Shown one piece after another: positions 22,251-32,975 of a DNA stretch of 64,000 nt (its first letter is position 1; every line of letters begins with the position of its first letter). Source of the DNA: Aphrocallistes beatrix (taxonomy: Eukaryota > Porifera > Hexactinellida > Sceptrulophora > Aphrocallistidae). The DNA lies in assembly GCA_963281255.1 (NCBI GenBank), contig OY725501.1:1837674-1901673 (forward strand), in the 5' to 3' direction. Position numbers and translations under genes: made by a program. The notes under the pieces are model-generated. The model was not told the DNA's origin. It saw only the letters and a list, made by a program, of their open reading frames with translations, and ran no database searches.

Positions 22251-23124
22251 ATAGTTTGGAATTTAACAGTAAAACAACTGATGTAAGCCATAAAATTTAC
22301 CAGGAAGATTGTACATATATAGAGCAAAATTAAAAAGTCAATAGGCAAATTCTAAACCATTGGAGACATGAAGAATTATTATTTTGAAATTTTTTTGAGC
22401 TAAGAATATTAGGTAACTATATGATTAACAACCAGTAAAAAAACTGGACATCTAAGTTAAGAATTGAGAGATATATGCCACATTTAATTAAGGGGCCTCT
22501 AAAATAAGAGTGTCCGAACTATAAAAATCGTCAAATTTTGAAATGGCTATAATTATAAAATCAAAAGGTATTGAAAGCTGATATTGTACAAATGATCATG
22601 CACTAGTATGCAAAACTTACAGGCAAAATTACAAGAATTTCTGAGATGCTCGACATGGAACAGTTGGTCGAATTGGAATGGAATGACCCAGTACTAAATC
22701 GGATTTTTTCATGAAGGGGAATACGTTCAAATTTAAAGAGATACTAAAAATCTGATTTCAGGTTCGATATCTACACATTCGAATTAGTCATAGTTCAACA
22801 TAAATAATAAATTACATAACTCAATGAACAATCTTATCAGCCTGAGCCACCACCATAGGTAATTCATTGCCATCATATATAGTGGTCAAAATGGGTGTAT
22901 GTGGCATAAAGTGGCACTGATTGATAATTGCAAAAAGTTAGGAATTAATGATTAATTAGAAAAATTAACCTGTGACTAATTTGAATGCGTATTATTAGAA
23001 ACTGGAATCCGATTAGCTGCATCCCATACCGTTTAGAAGTAACCCTCTTTATGAATAGACCCATTTTAATATTATTTGTTTGAGAAAGAATCAAGTGTTG
23101 AAATACTTTTGTCCGCTTAGTGTA

Positions 23125-24010
23125 TATATATATATATACAAACATTTCCAGTTTTAATAGTAAGGATAAAGTCTTTTTTTCCAGCTAATATACGAGAGTA
23201 ATCTTCACTTTCATAAAACTCATACTCTCTCGGTTATATTAGCAAGTAAAGATCTTCTAGATTTAGGAAGGAGCATTGCTAGTATTCCATTTTCGGACTG
23301 AAGAATTCTGGCTTTCCTTATCATGTGACCTGAAATACAGAATTCGTTCTTTATCTTCTCAACACTCCAACTTGATGGTATTAGAGTGAGCAATTGAACT
23401 TTTTCGTTATTACTAGATGCCGTCATTATTTTTGCTTTGACAGCATGTAGAATTTCGTCAAGATCAGCACATTGTTGACAAAAGGATTGTTCTCTAAGAT
23501 CTTCTTGATTATCACAGATCAAGCTCGAAATAGTTTTAGAAGAAACTGCCTGAATGTTCTCTCACTTTCGCTTTCCATAAGTAATTTTCCTCTTCATTGT
23601 TAACCTGGGCAGCTTTATTGGGGTACAACCTAACTGTATTAACCCCTCATTAATACGGCATTTTCCGAGTTCCTTTTCGTAAACTTCAATATCAGTATTG
23701 TCAGGTTCCGATGAGTCTTCATCTGATTGGGATTAACACATTTGTTCGGATAGAATCTCCAACTTTTTGAGAACAATCATAGCACATTTTCTGACCAGGT
23801 TTAACTGATAAACTGCGGTAAATTTATCAGTATCAGATAAACCTATGCTTTTAACAGAGCGATAAGATACATACTTTTTATGCAACTTCCACGGATTGCA
23901 GGAATTTAATTGCCAATCTGAGTATTTGGTTTCCTAGAATATTTCAGCTTGTGACACTCTTCTTGAAGACATTTTCATATCGAACATTCTTCTGGACTAG
24001 CACCATACAT
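23125..24010 (-). pseudogene. Family X, N-terminal part
   Basis: Minus-strand reading shows 'SRRVSQAEIF' and 'SCNPWKLHKKYVSYRSVKSI', a Cys-containing segment, 'CRINEGLIQLGCTPIKL', and 'MKRKITYGKRK'. After these come 'LREQSFCQQCADLDEILHAV', 'VQLLTLIPSSWSVEKIKNEF', 'HMIRKARILQSENGILA', 'SRRSLLANITERV' and, out of frame, 'KKDF'. This is the known N-terminal layout of family X: a Cys-rich domain, then a helix-turn-helix-like 'PKSWS..KI..EF..S..M..KA' block. The next, Cys-rich part of the family is missing where the Tc1-type MITE begins. There are frame changes upstream of 23.52 kb. Confidence 0.62.
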
Positions 24011-24227
24011 TGATAGAATTATATCAAATGGATCAACTTACGTAAAGTGTTATATGAAATAGTTAATTTAGTTGTATTTTTGTAAACATAGATCAGAATT
24101 GTGAGAAGTTATATACGACTATATATACAGTTTAACAATATATTTCAAGCATCTGCATTTAAATAATGAGTATGTCATGCACAGTCGAGGATAAATGCAA
24201 TATATTGCTGAACAACCATATAAAATA

Positions 24228-24510
24228 TCAAAAAGCCATAGCCTACAACATATAAGGCCTCACATAACTTTCGGATTTTGGACTAGGGATGCGGTAGAAG
24301 ATTGTTGAACTAATACATGAGATCAGTCTCCATATCCGTATCCATATCCATTGTTAAAATTTAGATTAGTCATCATATGATTGCGCAATAGGTTATATTT
24401 GTGACAAATATAGTGATTTTCAGAGGCCTTTTAAGGGCACTTCTAACTGTTTTTATTGAAAAGTTTTTGCCATAAAACTGAGCTATGAATGGTTTGATGT
24501 GAAAAATTTT
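24228..24510 (+). mobile_element. Foldback family E, half copy
   Basis: Starts 'ccatagcctac.acatataaggcctcaca' and runs through 'ttgcgcaataggttatatttgtg' to 'ggcacttctaactgtttttatt'. This matches the left arm of the complete foldback at 33.99-35.05 kb. The inverted arm is absent here. Similar half copies lie at 52885-53215 and 55711-56093. Confidence 0.65.
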
Positions 24511-24640
24511 TCTTTTTCTAAGCAAAAGAACGCACAAATCGGTTGAATTTTGAAGAAGTTATGCGAATTTCCAATTATAAGTCAAAATCTATAGGAAAAT
24601 GTTTCTACAAAGAATGAAGCCAATTATACGTCGTAGTATA
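24510..24640 (+). repeat. Dispersed repeat, inverted copy at 27160-27290
   Basis: 'aaatcggttgaattttgaag' to 'aggaaaatgtttctacaaag' reappears in reverse complement at about 27165-27285. Family unknown. Confidence 0.5.
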
Positions 24641-24771
24641 ACTTCATTAGTCATATCATTTGACAACTACATGCCAATTTTCATATCTCTACGACTTGCC
24701 AATTATTCAATCAATTCGGAAAAACACACAAAATTCTAGCGTTTTAATATATAAGATTGTGCGCAGATGTA

Positions 24772-25632
24772 CACTAACCGGACAAAAGTATTTGGACATT
24801 ATATTATTTCCCAACAATTAGTACAAAATTAGATCTTTTCATGAAGGGAGATGCATTCGAACTCTAAGAGATACTAAGAACCTGATTTAAGATTCGAACT
24901 CTACACATAGGCGGAAAGTACGGTGGTGCAGGTGGTGCAAGTGCACCACTGACACTCTGAAATAAAAGTGTCAGTGGTGCAAGGTGGTGCAGGTAGTTTG
25001 TCTATATTGTGTGTATAACATGGATTAATAGTGTTGATGAAACCGACAGATTCATTACTAGATCGATATTGTAACTAATATATTTAATTCACTACTAGTA
25101 TGGCAGGAACGAAGATTAAAATTACCTTTTTCGATGTTGCACTATCAACTACTACATACGTACTATGTATATACAATATGACATATAGTTTAGAAAGTGT
25201 AGTAACGAACTGAGAATTTTAAAGGTATTGGTCCTATAAAGATAGCTGAATTGAGGTGCACCACTGGCACTTTTGATAACAAGTCAAAAGTTTGCGCCTA
25301 TGACTCTACACATTAGTAATAGTCAAATTATATCAACCAATAAGTAAAATATCAACCTGTGGCACAAGAAGTAATTCATCACCATCATGTATAGTGGTAA
25401 ATAGTGACATATGTAGCACAATGTGGCAGTGATTGACAATTTGAAAACATTGGGATTTAAGATTTCACTAGAAACATTCTACTATAACTAATTCGAATCG
25501 CAGATTTCGAATCTGAAATCCGATTAGTAGTATCAGTTACCGTTTACGAGTTTTGATCTTAATGAATAGACCTATTAAGTATTAAAAGTGCGTGAAACAA
25601 TGAAGTCTACAAATACTTTGGTCCGGGTCGTG
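24772..25632. mobile_element. Tc1-type MITE, copy 2
   Basis: 861 bp between TA dinucleotides (24770-24771 and 25633-25634), left end CACTAACCGGACAAAAGTAT and right end 'actttggtccgggtcgtg'. It aligns with copy 1 along its length apart from a nested hAT element at 24906-25302. Its unbroken sequence at 24815 shows the target site used by the foldback element in copy 1. Confidence 0.8.
24906..25302. mobile_element. hAT MITE with CATAGGCG ends
   Basis: 397 bp with ends CATAGGCGGAAAGT and AAGTTTGCGCCTATG and a perfect 8-bp duplication ACTCTACA (24898-24905 and 25303-25310). Near the left end is a strong hairpin built from 'gtgcaccactgacact' and its complement, with repeated 'ggtggtgca'. No gene. 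Confidence 0.87.
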
Positions 25633-25963
25633 TAAAGTACACAAAAGTGCTAGATTCTTCCACACAATGATCCAATCAATATTTATACAAAAACATATTT
25701 CATCATAATCTTCTTATGAAAATGTGTTGATATTTTTAGACAAGAGCTATAGAGAGCGAAATACAAATTGTAATATTGATTGATTGAATGATTTCTCAGG
25801 ATTAAGTTAGTACCATCAAGTTTTCCAGGAAATACCTTTGCTCACGCTGCAGCGGCAAATCCAAATCATGGTGTAATATTTACATTCGCCCTTAAAAAAC
25901 TTGATTCATGTATTAGATGAAATACCTTAATAATTATTCCTATTAAGTCACTGAGCACATTAA

Positions 25964-26990
25964 GGTTGGCCCTTCCTATGGGCATTTTGTTTTTTATCAA
26001 AAATTGCCAAAAGTCCTTTTAAATCATTTTGAGATCCCTATTGGGGTTCTAAACATTAATAATGCCAAAATTTCGCCACTTGGAGCCGCTTGTAACACCT
26101 GGTATCGCCCAAAAAGGACACCATTTTGAAGCGAAATGTCTCATATCCATAACTTCTTTGAACCATGTCAGATCATCATTAAATTCCTGGCCGTTGCTAG
26201 GCACGGACAACCAAAAAATTCTCCAAATATGGTCAATATATATATCAAATTGCTGGAAATTCAATGGGGGACAGGAATTCAGAAATGATGATCTGACAAG
26301 GTTCAAAGAAGTTATTGATCTGGGATTCCGGCGGATACTATCAAATGTGGTTATTTTTGGGTGGCAAGTCATCAATGTTTTTCACACTTTTGATGGTGAA
26401 AATTTTTGATACGAGTATACCATATTTTGAAGATGTGTACTGCTATAAGTTGTCGAATAAGGATATTTGCATGTTATTTAATATTCCAAAGCAGTTAAAA
26501 CTAATGGAAATTGAGGGACATATATAAATATTTTCAGCAATTATAAAGATGATAACTTTTAAAAATTCAACATAGGGGCGAAAACTCAATGGTTTTTGAT
26601 AGATCTCGAAGAGTAGAACAAAATGAACAGACATATTTTTAATAATACAAATAAAAAGAGAATTATGAAAAAAATAGTGTCAAGATTACTAAATATAAAA
26701 TAGGTGTTTTGGTGTGAATTTTTAACAATTTTCAAAATTTCAAAAATATGTCTGTTCATTAGTTAGATCATCGAGTTATGAATGAATTTGAAAAGTTTCT
26801 AAAGGATTGTAAGCACTTTGTGTCAGATTTCTCCCTTGTAAAATGACCAAAATTTTTAAAAAAAATTGTATCTGTTGAATTATTTCAATTATTAACGCAG
26901 TTTTGCCGATAACTCGGCGATTCAAATCTGCAAAAATTAAATGGATCAGTTGAAAAAGTCAAAAGTTAGCTATTATAGGAAAGGCCAACC
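25964..26990. mobile_element. Repeat D, complete element with TTAA-type flank
   Basis: 1027 bp with inverted ends GGTTGGCCCTTCCTAT and ATAGGAAAGGCCAACC. It is flanked by TTAA (25960-25963) and TTAG (26991-26994), consistent with a 4-bp TTAA target with one change, as used by piggyBac and Kolobok elements. The interior is AT-rich with an inverted 'gatctgacaaggttcaaagaa' pair near 26140-26310. No transposase is recognised, so it is a MITE. Broken copies lie at 5.57-7.55 kb. Confidence 0.7.
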
Positions 26991-27299
26991 TTAGTTAAGA
27001 AGAAAGTAATTGAGAGAAGAAAAAATTTCAATCACCAATGTGAGTCAACTTGCCAACAGCAAGAGTGACGCAATATGCAGCGTGTAATAAATTGCTAACC
27101 ACAGGTTAAATCTTTAATTAATCGAAATAGGATGGAAGATTCAAGTATGCATTCAATGCTTTTGCTTAGTAATGAAGTTATACTATAATTGGCTGCATTC
27201 TTTGTTAAAACATTTTCCTATAGATTTTAGCTTATAATTGGAAATTTCGCATAACCTTTTCAAAATTCAACCGATTTGAGCATTCATTAGCTTAGAATG

Positions 27300-28400
27300 C
27301 TCGGGAAAGGACACTTTGTCGAGAGAAAATAACAGAATAGAGATATAATATAAATTTCCCTGGGAGGTAAATACTAGAATTTTACCGGAAAGGGTAATGG
27401 CTAGATTTGGCCTGTGGGCGCCTGGGGTCACATTGATTAATTATAAGGGAGATAACATCCCCAAATACGTTTTGTTGAATAAGGATGTTTGGATGTTATT
27501 AAAATTATGATACAGTAAAAACTAATGGAAATCAAGCCTTAACGAAAAAATTGCTTTGTAGCCCGTTTTTAGTAATTGGAAAAACAATGTTGCACAGGAA
27601 GTAGCTTCAGTTACAAAGGTCGTAGAGCAAAAAACGACGGTTTTGGAAAGAGCTCAGCGAGTTGAAGAAAATGAATTGAGAGATTTTAGACATTAGGCTT
27701 GAAAAAATTTAGTATATTTTACATGTGAAAATCTATATATTTAAATGTTAGGAGATAGAAAATAAAAAAGCCAGAATTGAAAATTCAATTCATTTTCCAA
27801 ATTTAAACATTTGGTACAGAAATAGATAAGTAAAATGGACGTTTGGAATTGAAATATTTTAAAAATGTTTTTAAACTAGATAGCTAAATTTTTTTATTTT
27901 TTTCTTTGCTTCTAAAGGCGAGAAGTCAATATTTTACTATTACTGTCAAGGGAGAATTTGACACTAAAGTGATATTACGATTTTTCACCTATTGAAATAC
28001 ATTAATAGGGCTTAACTAAGCGATTTAAATCATTAAAAAACATCATTCTTGTATATTCTTTGACTTACAGTACTTTATATAGGGTACGGCTTCCTATTCA
28101 AATAATATGATGAAATTCCACATCAACCTAATTAAATAGAGAAACTGCATAAGATCAAGCGCAACGACTTAGCCAATTTAATTCATATAGTTACATGTAG
28201 TAAGATACATAAAGTACATAAATCATAGCTAAAATTCTACTCAATCATCAGGAACAGAGAAACATGTATATGTAATCGATTCTGTATCTGTATACTTCGA
28301 ATTTGCCGTACAGCACTGGTGGAAAGCCCGGCTACAGCTATCGCAATAAATCCTTTCGACGAATGACTATTTGGATATCGATCTATGTCGTTCAAGGAGT
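27300..28400. other. Repeat fragments, no gene
   Basis: 27405-27475 is an HeA tail region on the minus strand ('tgggcgcctggggtcacattgattaattataaggg'). 27510-27680 shares 'ccagtaaaaactaatggaaatcaagcc' and 'aaaaacgacggttttggaaag' with 7230-7370 in reverse. The rest, to 28400, shows nothing I recognise. Confidence 0.45.
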
Positions 28401-28429
28401 CACAAATTTCGCGAACACTCCCAATACTC

Positions 28430-28760
28430 CATCGCTGTCAAAGCTGATTTCTGAAGAATCGGAAATGGAGTAATCAGACTCTTCATCAGGTATTATGAGT
28501 CGTTTAATCCCTTTACCCATAGGAGTAGTTCTGGCGCTTCCTCTCTCTCTAGTTGCTCTCACGCTGTATCATCGATTCAATCTGCTAGTTCCTCTCTCTC
28601 TAATTCCCTCGTTAGGTTTCATGAAGGTTTCTGCTCCGAATGAACTTGATGGATATGATTTCCCACCCTCCAGTTTCGACAGCTCCTGTTGGTGACGTTG
28701 CCTCGATATTCTTTGCCTTCGCTCTCTTCTGTCCAGATTAGACTTCTTGATGTAATTTCG
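28430..28760 (-). pseudogene. Unassigned coding remnant 1
   Basis: This stretch has higher GC than its surroundings. On the minus strand it gives a basic helical segment 'NLDRRERRQRISRQRHQQEL' followed by 'SKLEGGKSYPSSSFGAETFM'. In the next frame it gives 'IPDEESDYSISDSSEISFDS', an acidic serine-rich stretch. It looks like a decayed protein-coding sequence; I do not recognise the family. Confidence 0.35.
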
Positions 28761-28902
28761 TTACATCTGCCTTGTGAACTCGAGTACAAAGAGGGTGATA
28801 TGCGATGTGAGATGGATTAAGATTCAGGTCAATCATTATTCCATATAGGTATACTTATAACAGCTATTGCAGTGCGGATTAGGTCGCTTTAGGGGACAAG
28901 TA

Positions 28903-29426
28903 CAGGGGTTATGTTCCTGAGAATTGTCGCGAATAGAAAATCGCGAACGGCAAGACGTTAGTTCAATGATAATAGTGGAGTTACGTTCCTAGATTATAAA
29001 AACGACGCTAGATACAGTTTGCTAAATACGTATTGATTCAATGGTTAAGCTGTAATACTGATACAAACACTGGCACAAGTGAAATGGTAAAAATAAATGA
29101 AGTGATAGATAAAAGATATAGATCCCCTAGTAGCAAACCTAAGTACCATACCTAAATAGTAATGTCTATCCTTTCAATCACCAACCAACTTCCTTTTATG
29201 CATGATGTAATTATTAAGTAGAAAATTATAAGTATATAAAAAATAGGAACACAAAATGATATTGCCAGGATAATATGTAGATACGTATAAGGCTATGAAC
29301 ATGGTAGCCCATGAAACTACTGAAGAGAGTAACGAAAACCGCGTATAGTCGAGGGTCGCGAATAGCTAAACAAGACTCAAAAAATTTTCCGCGAATGGCA
29401 AACTCGCGAACGGCGAGGGCTGCCTG
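28903..29426. mobile_element. Tigger/pogo-type MITE
   Basis: Ends with 'CAGGGGTTATGTTCC' at the left and 'GGCGAGGGCTGCCTG' at the right, between TA dinucleotides. Beside each end is the complementary pair 'tcgcgaatag..tcgcgaac' and 'gcgaatggcaaactcgcgaa', a pattern typical of Tigger-like ends. Non-coding interior. It separates the two unassigned coding remnants. Confidence 0.6.
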
Positions 29427-29449
29427 TACCTAGACAGAAATTCCAAATT

Positions 29450-30330
29450 ATGTTGTGCAATGATTCAATTTAATTTTGCGTCCACCTCACTGTCAGGTGG
29501 GTTCAGAACTGTTCGGAGGCGTACGTTTTGAAGGCCTCGTTGACTTCTGCAATTTCGTTCTAGCTGAAATTCGTTAGCGCGGTGGGAGGTGCTTTCGCTG
29601 TTATAGCTGTTTATCTCTATCAACACCATGTGTCAACAGGACAGCTGGAGTGATCCCCAATGATGTGCGACAAAAGGATTTCTAAGAGCCTTCGATAAAT
29701 TAGCACGTGATTTCCACCTATTCTGAGCAACAACAGTGGAGTAATTGGACGATACGTATTGTGCCTTTGCTTCAGTCAGTTTGCTCTGGACATAGGATTT
29801 ATTTGCGGTAATCTTCCTGACTTTACAGAGGGCCTTATGGAGGAGCTTTGAGACATGTGAAAGGCATTCCTTTTTATGTATGGGAAGAGAGTCGTACGGG
29901 TTCATCGATGAGACTTGTTGATATGATTTCGAGTCGCCATTCCTGATTAATGTAGTTCAGCACAGCTTTCGCTTTTGAACTGATTGTCCCAAATAAATTT
30001 CGCTGCCTCTGGTTCCATAGACTGACTTGAACTGCTGTAGTTTTTCATGCAAAACAGTTTGTGGGTATCGCATCATTTCTGATACTGCTCCGGCTGTTGT
30101 TCATGTCACCGTGGGGCTATCTGTTACAATTCTCACAGATACGGTTTAGTAGTGCATAATCCAGGACCTTATGCGTGCTTGCTCAAATCGCTGAACCAAA
30201 TCCATGTTCGAATAGAAGCCTCTGGTCTTCTATGAGCTGTCAAAGTTCACTGCTACTTTTATATATTCAGGAACCGGAGAGGGAACATAGTCGACTTTCA
30301 TGAAGTTCTTGAGGTGCGGGAATCATTGGA
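29450..30330 (-). pseudogene. Unassigned coding remnant 2
   Basis: Minus-strand open stretches with moderate GC. 29633-29905 is open for 90 codons ('MNPYDSLPIHKKECLSHVSK', 'KVRKITANKSYVQSKLTEAK'), and above it 'TRGFYSNMDLVQRFEQARIR' is readable. Composition and length suggest a decayed gene, possibly of a mobile element and possibly the same one as remnant 1. I cannot name it. Confidence 0.35.
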
Positions 30331-30465
30331 TTCCTCTATAATTTCTGGCCTCTAATTAGTTCCTGACAAACCTGTTTTACAGCAGATTGAACTCAAAATG
30401 GCAATACCACGGATGTTAACCGATTATCAAATGGTATTAATCAGCTGATTTATAAAATATTTTAA

Positions 30466-30545
30466 AACTATCAACTGGGATTCGAACCAGTGACTTCTGA
30501 ATGAAAGGCAAATGTTCCAACAGCTAGGCAAACTAGGAAGTTGGT
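30466..30545 (-). tRNA. tRNA-Glu-like sequence (pseudogene or SINE head)
   Basis: On the minus strand: 'tagtttgcctagctgttgg' (D-arm with A box), an anticodon-loop-like 'gcctttcattc' (TTC would be Glu), and 'ctggttcgaatcccag' (T-arm, B box). The T-stem has lost one G opposite the extra C and the acceptor stem does not pair well, so it is not a working tRNA gene. A tRNA-derived SINE head is equally possible. Confidence 0.45.
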
Positions 30546-30949
30546 AATAGAAAGTCTGGCACTATTACTGGTGTAGGAAACGAAATCTATCAATAGACTA
30601 AAATACTAATTACACTTTTGGTCATTTTAAAAATACCATTTTTCGACCAAAAGTGTTTGGAATTTAAAAGTTTCACTTCAGGTACATACATAAGGTATCT
30701 AACTAAGATTTGATGACTAAATCTCAATCTCGAAATTTTTCATCAAAAACGTCAAAAAACTCAGCTTCTCCCCTAAAGCTCCAAAAAGCGTATTTTTATT
30801 TTAACTAATCGAGGATAGTTAATACACAAAGGTTCATAAAAATTATTGAAACTTTTCAAGTTAGCATTTAGAGGAAAGACTAACTTTAATTCAGCATACA
30901 TGAAAACAACAGAATTTATTTTATTTTATTTGTGGAATAGGCATTTTAG

Positions 30950-31410
30950 TAGTAAAAAGGGCGCTTCGCTTGCTTGCATTGCACGGCTGGCGTCTATCGA
31001 ACGTCTAGGCTGATATTGATTAATTATAAGGAAGATAACATCTCTAAATAGGTCTGTTTTACTGTTATAATCGATATCACTCGAAAAATCACAAAATTGG
31101 TCAATTTTCCATTTTTGATGTGTAATGATGACGTTATAACAGAGTGATGAGTCATCATTTTTTATAATAGTTGTATCATATGTAAGATATACTAATATAC
31201 ACGTACTATTAAAATTTCAGCCTTCTATCCTAAAATGGCTTAGTTATAGTCGAAAAACTGAAATTTCTAATTATAAAAGAGTGAACAATGACTTTACAGG
31301 TCCATGATGAATCTACAATTTCGTCTGAGGTCAGAACATAGTGGAGCCCTAGCTAAAAGACTCCCAGATGCAAAAATCAGCTTTCTGCGTCAGGCAATTT
31401 GTTCATTCAA
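30950..31410 (-). mobile_element. HeA repeat copy
   Basis: Nearly complete minus-strand copy. The GC-rich tail 'gcgcttcgcttgcttgcattgc' lies at 30960 and the body runs to the head at about 31405 ('cagctttctgcgtcaggcaatt'). The 5' TC terminus is missing. Confidence 0.68.
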
Positions 31411-31419
31411 TTTGTCCTT

Positions 31420-32332
31420 CATATAGCCCAGGACCTGTCCACGAGTACACCGAAGTTGAAATTCCCTCCTCGCCTCTCTCTTGTACTGACGAGATGGATG
31501 AAGTGAATCTCTCAGAGATGCATCCAGTATTAATTCAGGATGGGAATTCTTACGCCTTGGAGGTTAGACCGCTTATTAGGACTGATATCACATCGTTTGT
31601 TAACCTAAATGATAGACTTCTTCCTCCCGATGTCGATCCAAAACTCCGATTTAACGGGAATGCTTGTGCTGATTGTGGAATGCTTGTGCTGATTGTAGAC
31701 TGAATGATGAGTTTAGACCATTTGTTAAATGTTCCTAACGTATAAATGGCCTCAACTTCCATATCACAGACTGTATAGTCAGTGTAGAGCCATAGAGACG
31801 TACAATACTTTTGTACAAGGGATGATTACTGTACACATGAACTGCAAAAGCAATCAAATCGCAATCAAATCGCAAGGGCGCCTTCCGTGGGCTATGTAAA
31901 CAAGGTGAAGACATGATAACGTCAAGCAATAAGCGATTAAAGGCTATTCATGCTGGGGATAATGTAAGGATCTCCATTCTAGTAGTAGATAGGGCCCCCC
32001 TTGGTCCGACCAGTCTCATTGCGGTCGTAATGAAGGTGATCTCAGATGGGTCTGCATTTACGATTGGCACCAAACATGGCATAATTTCTACTTCCTTGTC
32101 TTACTCAGATAGTACACCAAGCAATACGACTCGACTATTACACCCTGAACATATACCAGAAACACACATGTCGGTCAGAACGGCAGTCCAGCATGATGTA
32201 GGAGGTCTTACACATAACTCCTGTAAGTGTAAGACTCGATGTAGAATAATCGCTGTATTTGCTTCAAACGCAAGGTTAAATGTTCTTCAAAATGTCATAA
32301 TAGTTTGATTACGTGTGATTGCAAGAATTAGT
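31420..32332 (+). pseudogene. KRBA2/Ginger-like C-terminal region, left arm
   Basis: Plus-strand frame at 31913-32308 reads 'SNKRLKAIHAGDNVRI', 'SDGSAFTIGTKHGIIS' and 'NSCKCKTRC', followed by a Cys-rich end. This matches the C-terminal domain that follows the integrase in KRBA2/SCAND3-like and Ginger-type transposon proteins (family knowledge: GDNVRIPIPDVDRGR, RIGTKHGVL, CNCKSKC). Upstream at 31650-31740 is a 'CADCGLNDE' Cys motif. No integrase core is present. It forms the left arm of a large palindrome. Confidence 0.5.
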
Positions 32333-32975
32333 GCGGTACTGAGAAATTCATAAAAGCCTAATTCTTGTTATTGCAAGTATAATGACATTTTGAAGAACAT
32401 TTAACCTTAAGTTTGAAGCAAATAAAGCGATTATTACTAGATCCTGTCTTGTACTTACAGGAGTTATGTGTAGGACCTCCTACATCATGCTGGGCTGCCG
32501 TTCTGACCGACACGTGTGTGTCTGGTACCTGTTCAGGGTGTAATAGTCGAGTCGTATTGCTTGGTGTAATATCTGAGTAAGACAAGGGAGTAGAAATTAT
32601 GCCATGTTTGGTGCCAATCGTAAATGCAGACCCATCTGGGATCACCTTACGACCGCAATGAGACTGGTCGGACCAAGATCCTTACATTATCCCCAGCATG
32701 AATAGCCTTCAATCGCTTATTGCTTGACGTTATCTCTTCACCCTATTTACACAGCCCATGGAAGGAGCCCTTGCGATTTGATTGCTTTTGCAGCTCATGT
32801 GTACAGTAATCATCCCTTGAGCAAAAGTACTGTACGTCTCTATCCCCATATGGCTCTATGCTGACTATACAGTCTGTGATGTGGAACTTGAGGCCATCTG
32901 TAAGCTAGGAACATTTAACAAATGGCCTTAACTCATCATTCAGTCCACAATTAGCACAAGCATTCCCAAATAATT
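31655..32975. repeat. Large palindrome, arms about 0.6-0.68 kb
   Basis: 31655-32332 is repeated in inverted orientation at 32363-32975 with roughly 85-90% identity by eye; only about 30 bases separate the arms. Both arms carry the same Cys-rich coding remnant, pointing toward the centre. The arms differ by small indels, so the duplication is not recent. Confidence 0.78.

Larger units (their letters stand above)
14998..22689. mobile_element. Foldback element with GGGTCATTCCAT ends
   Basis: The left end GGGTCATTCCATGTGAAAT and right end ATTGGAATGGAATGACCC are flanked by a 4-bp duplication AGTA (14994-14997 and 22690-22693). The uninterrupted Tc1-type MITE at about 24815 reads 'attagtacaaaa' at this point, an empty site. 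Arms of roughly 0.8-1.05 kb are inverted: 14998-16050 against 16620-17010 plus 22255-22689. Between them, 16050-16620 is unique and carries a family X fragment. The left arm has an internal duplication (about 15826 and 15961). A gypsy element is inserted in the right arm. Confidence 0.82.
14945..23122. mobile_element. Tc1-type MITE, copy 1 (holds large insertions)
   Basis: Ends are CACTAAGCGGACAAAAGTAT at the left and ATACTTTTGTCCGCTTAGTG at the right, flanked by TA (14943-14944 and 23123-23124). Once the foldback element (14998-22689) is subtracted, the remaining roughly 490 bp aligns with the second copy at 24772-25632. It is non-coding. It interrupts family X between the 'KKDF' region at 23.13 kb and the 'LISEIDRL' region at 14.94 kb; the intervening family X sequence is absent. 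Confidence 0.82.
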
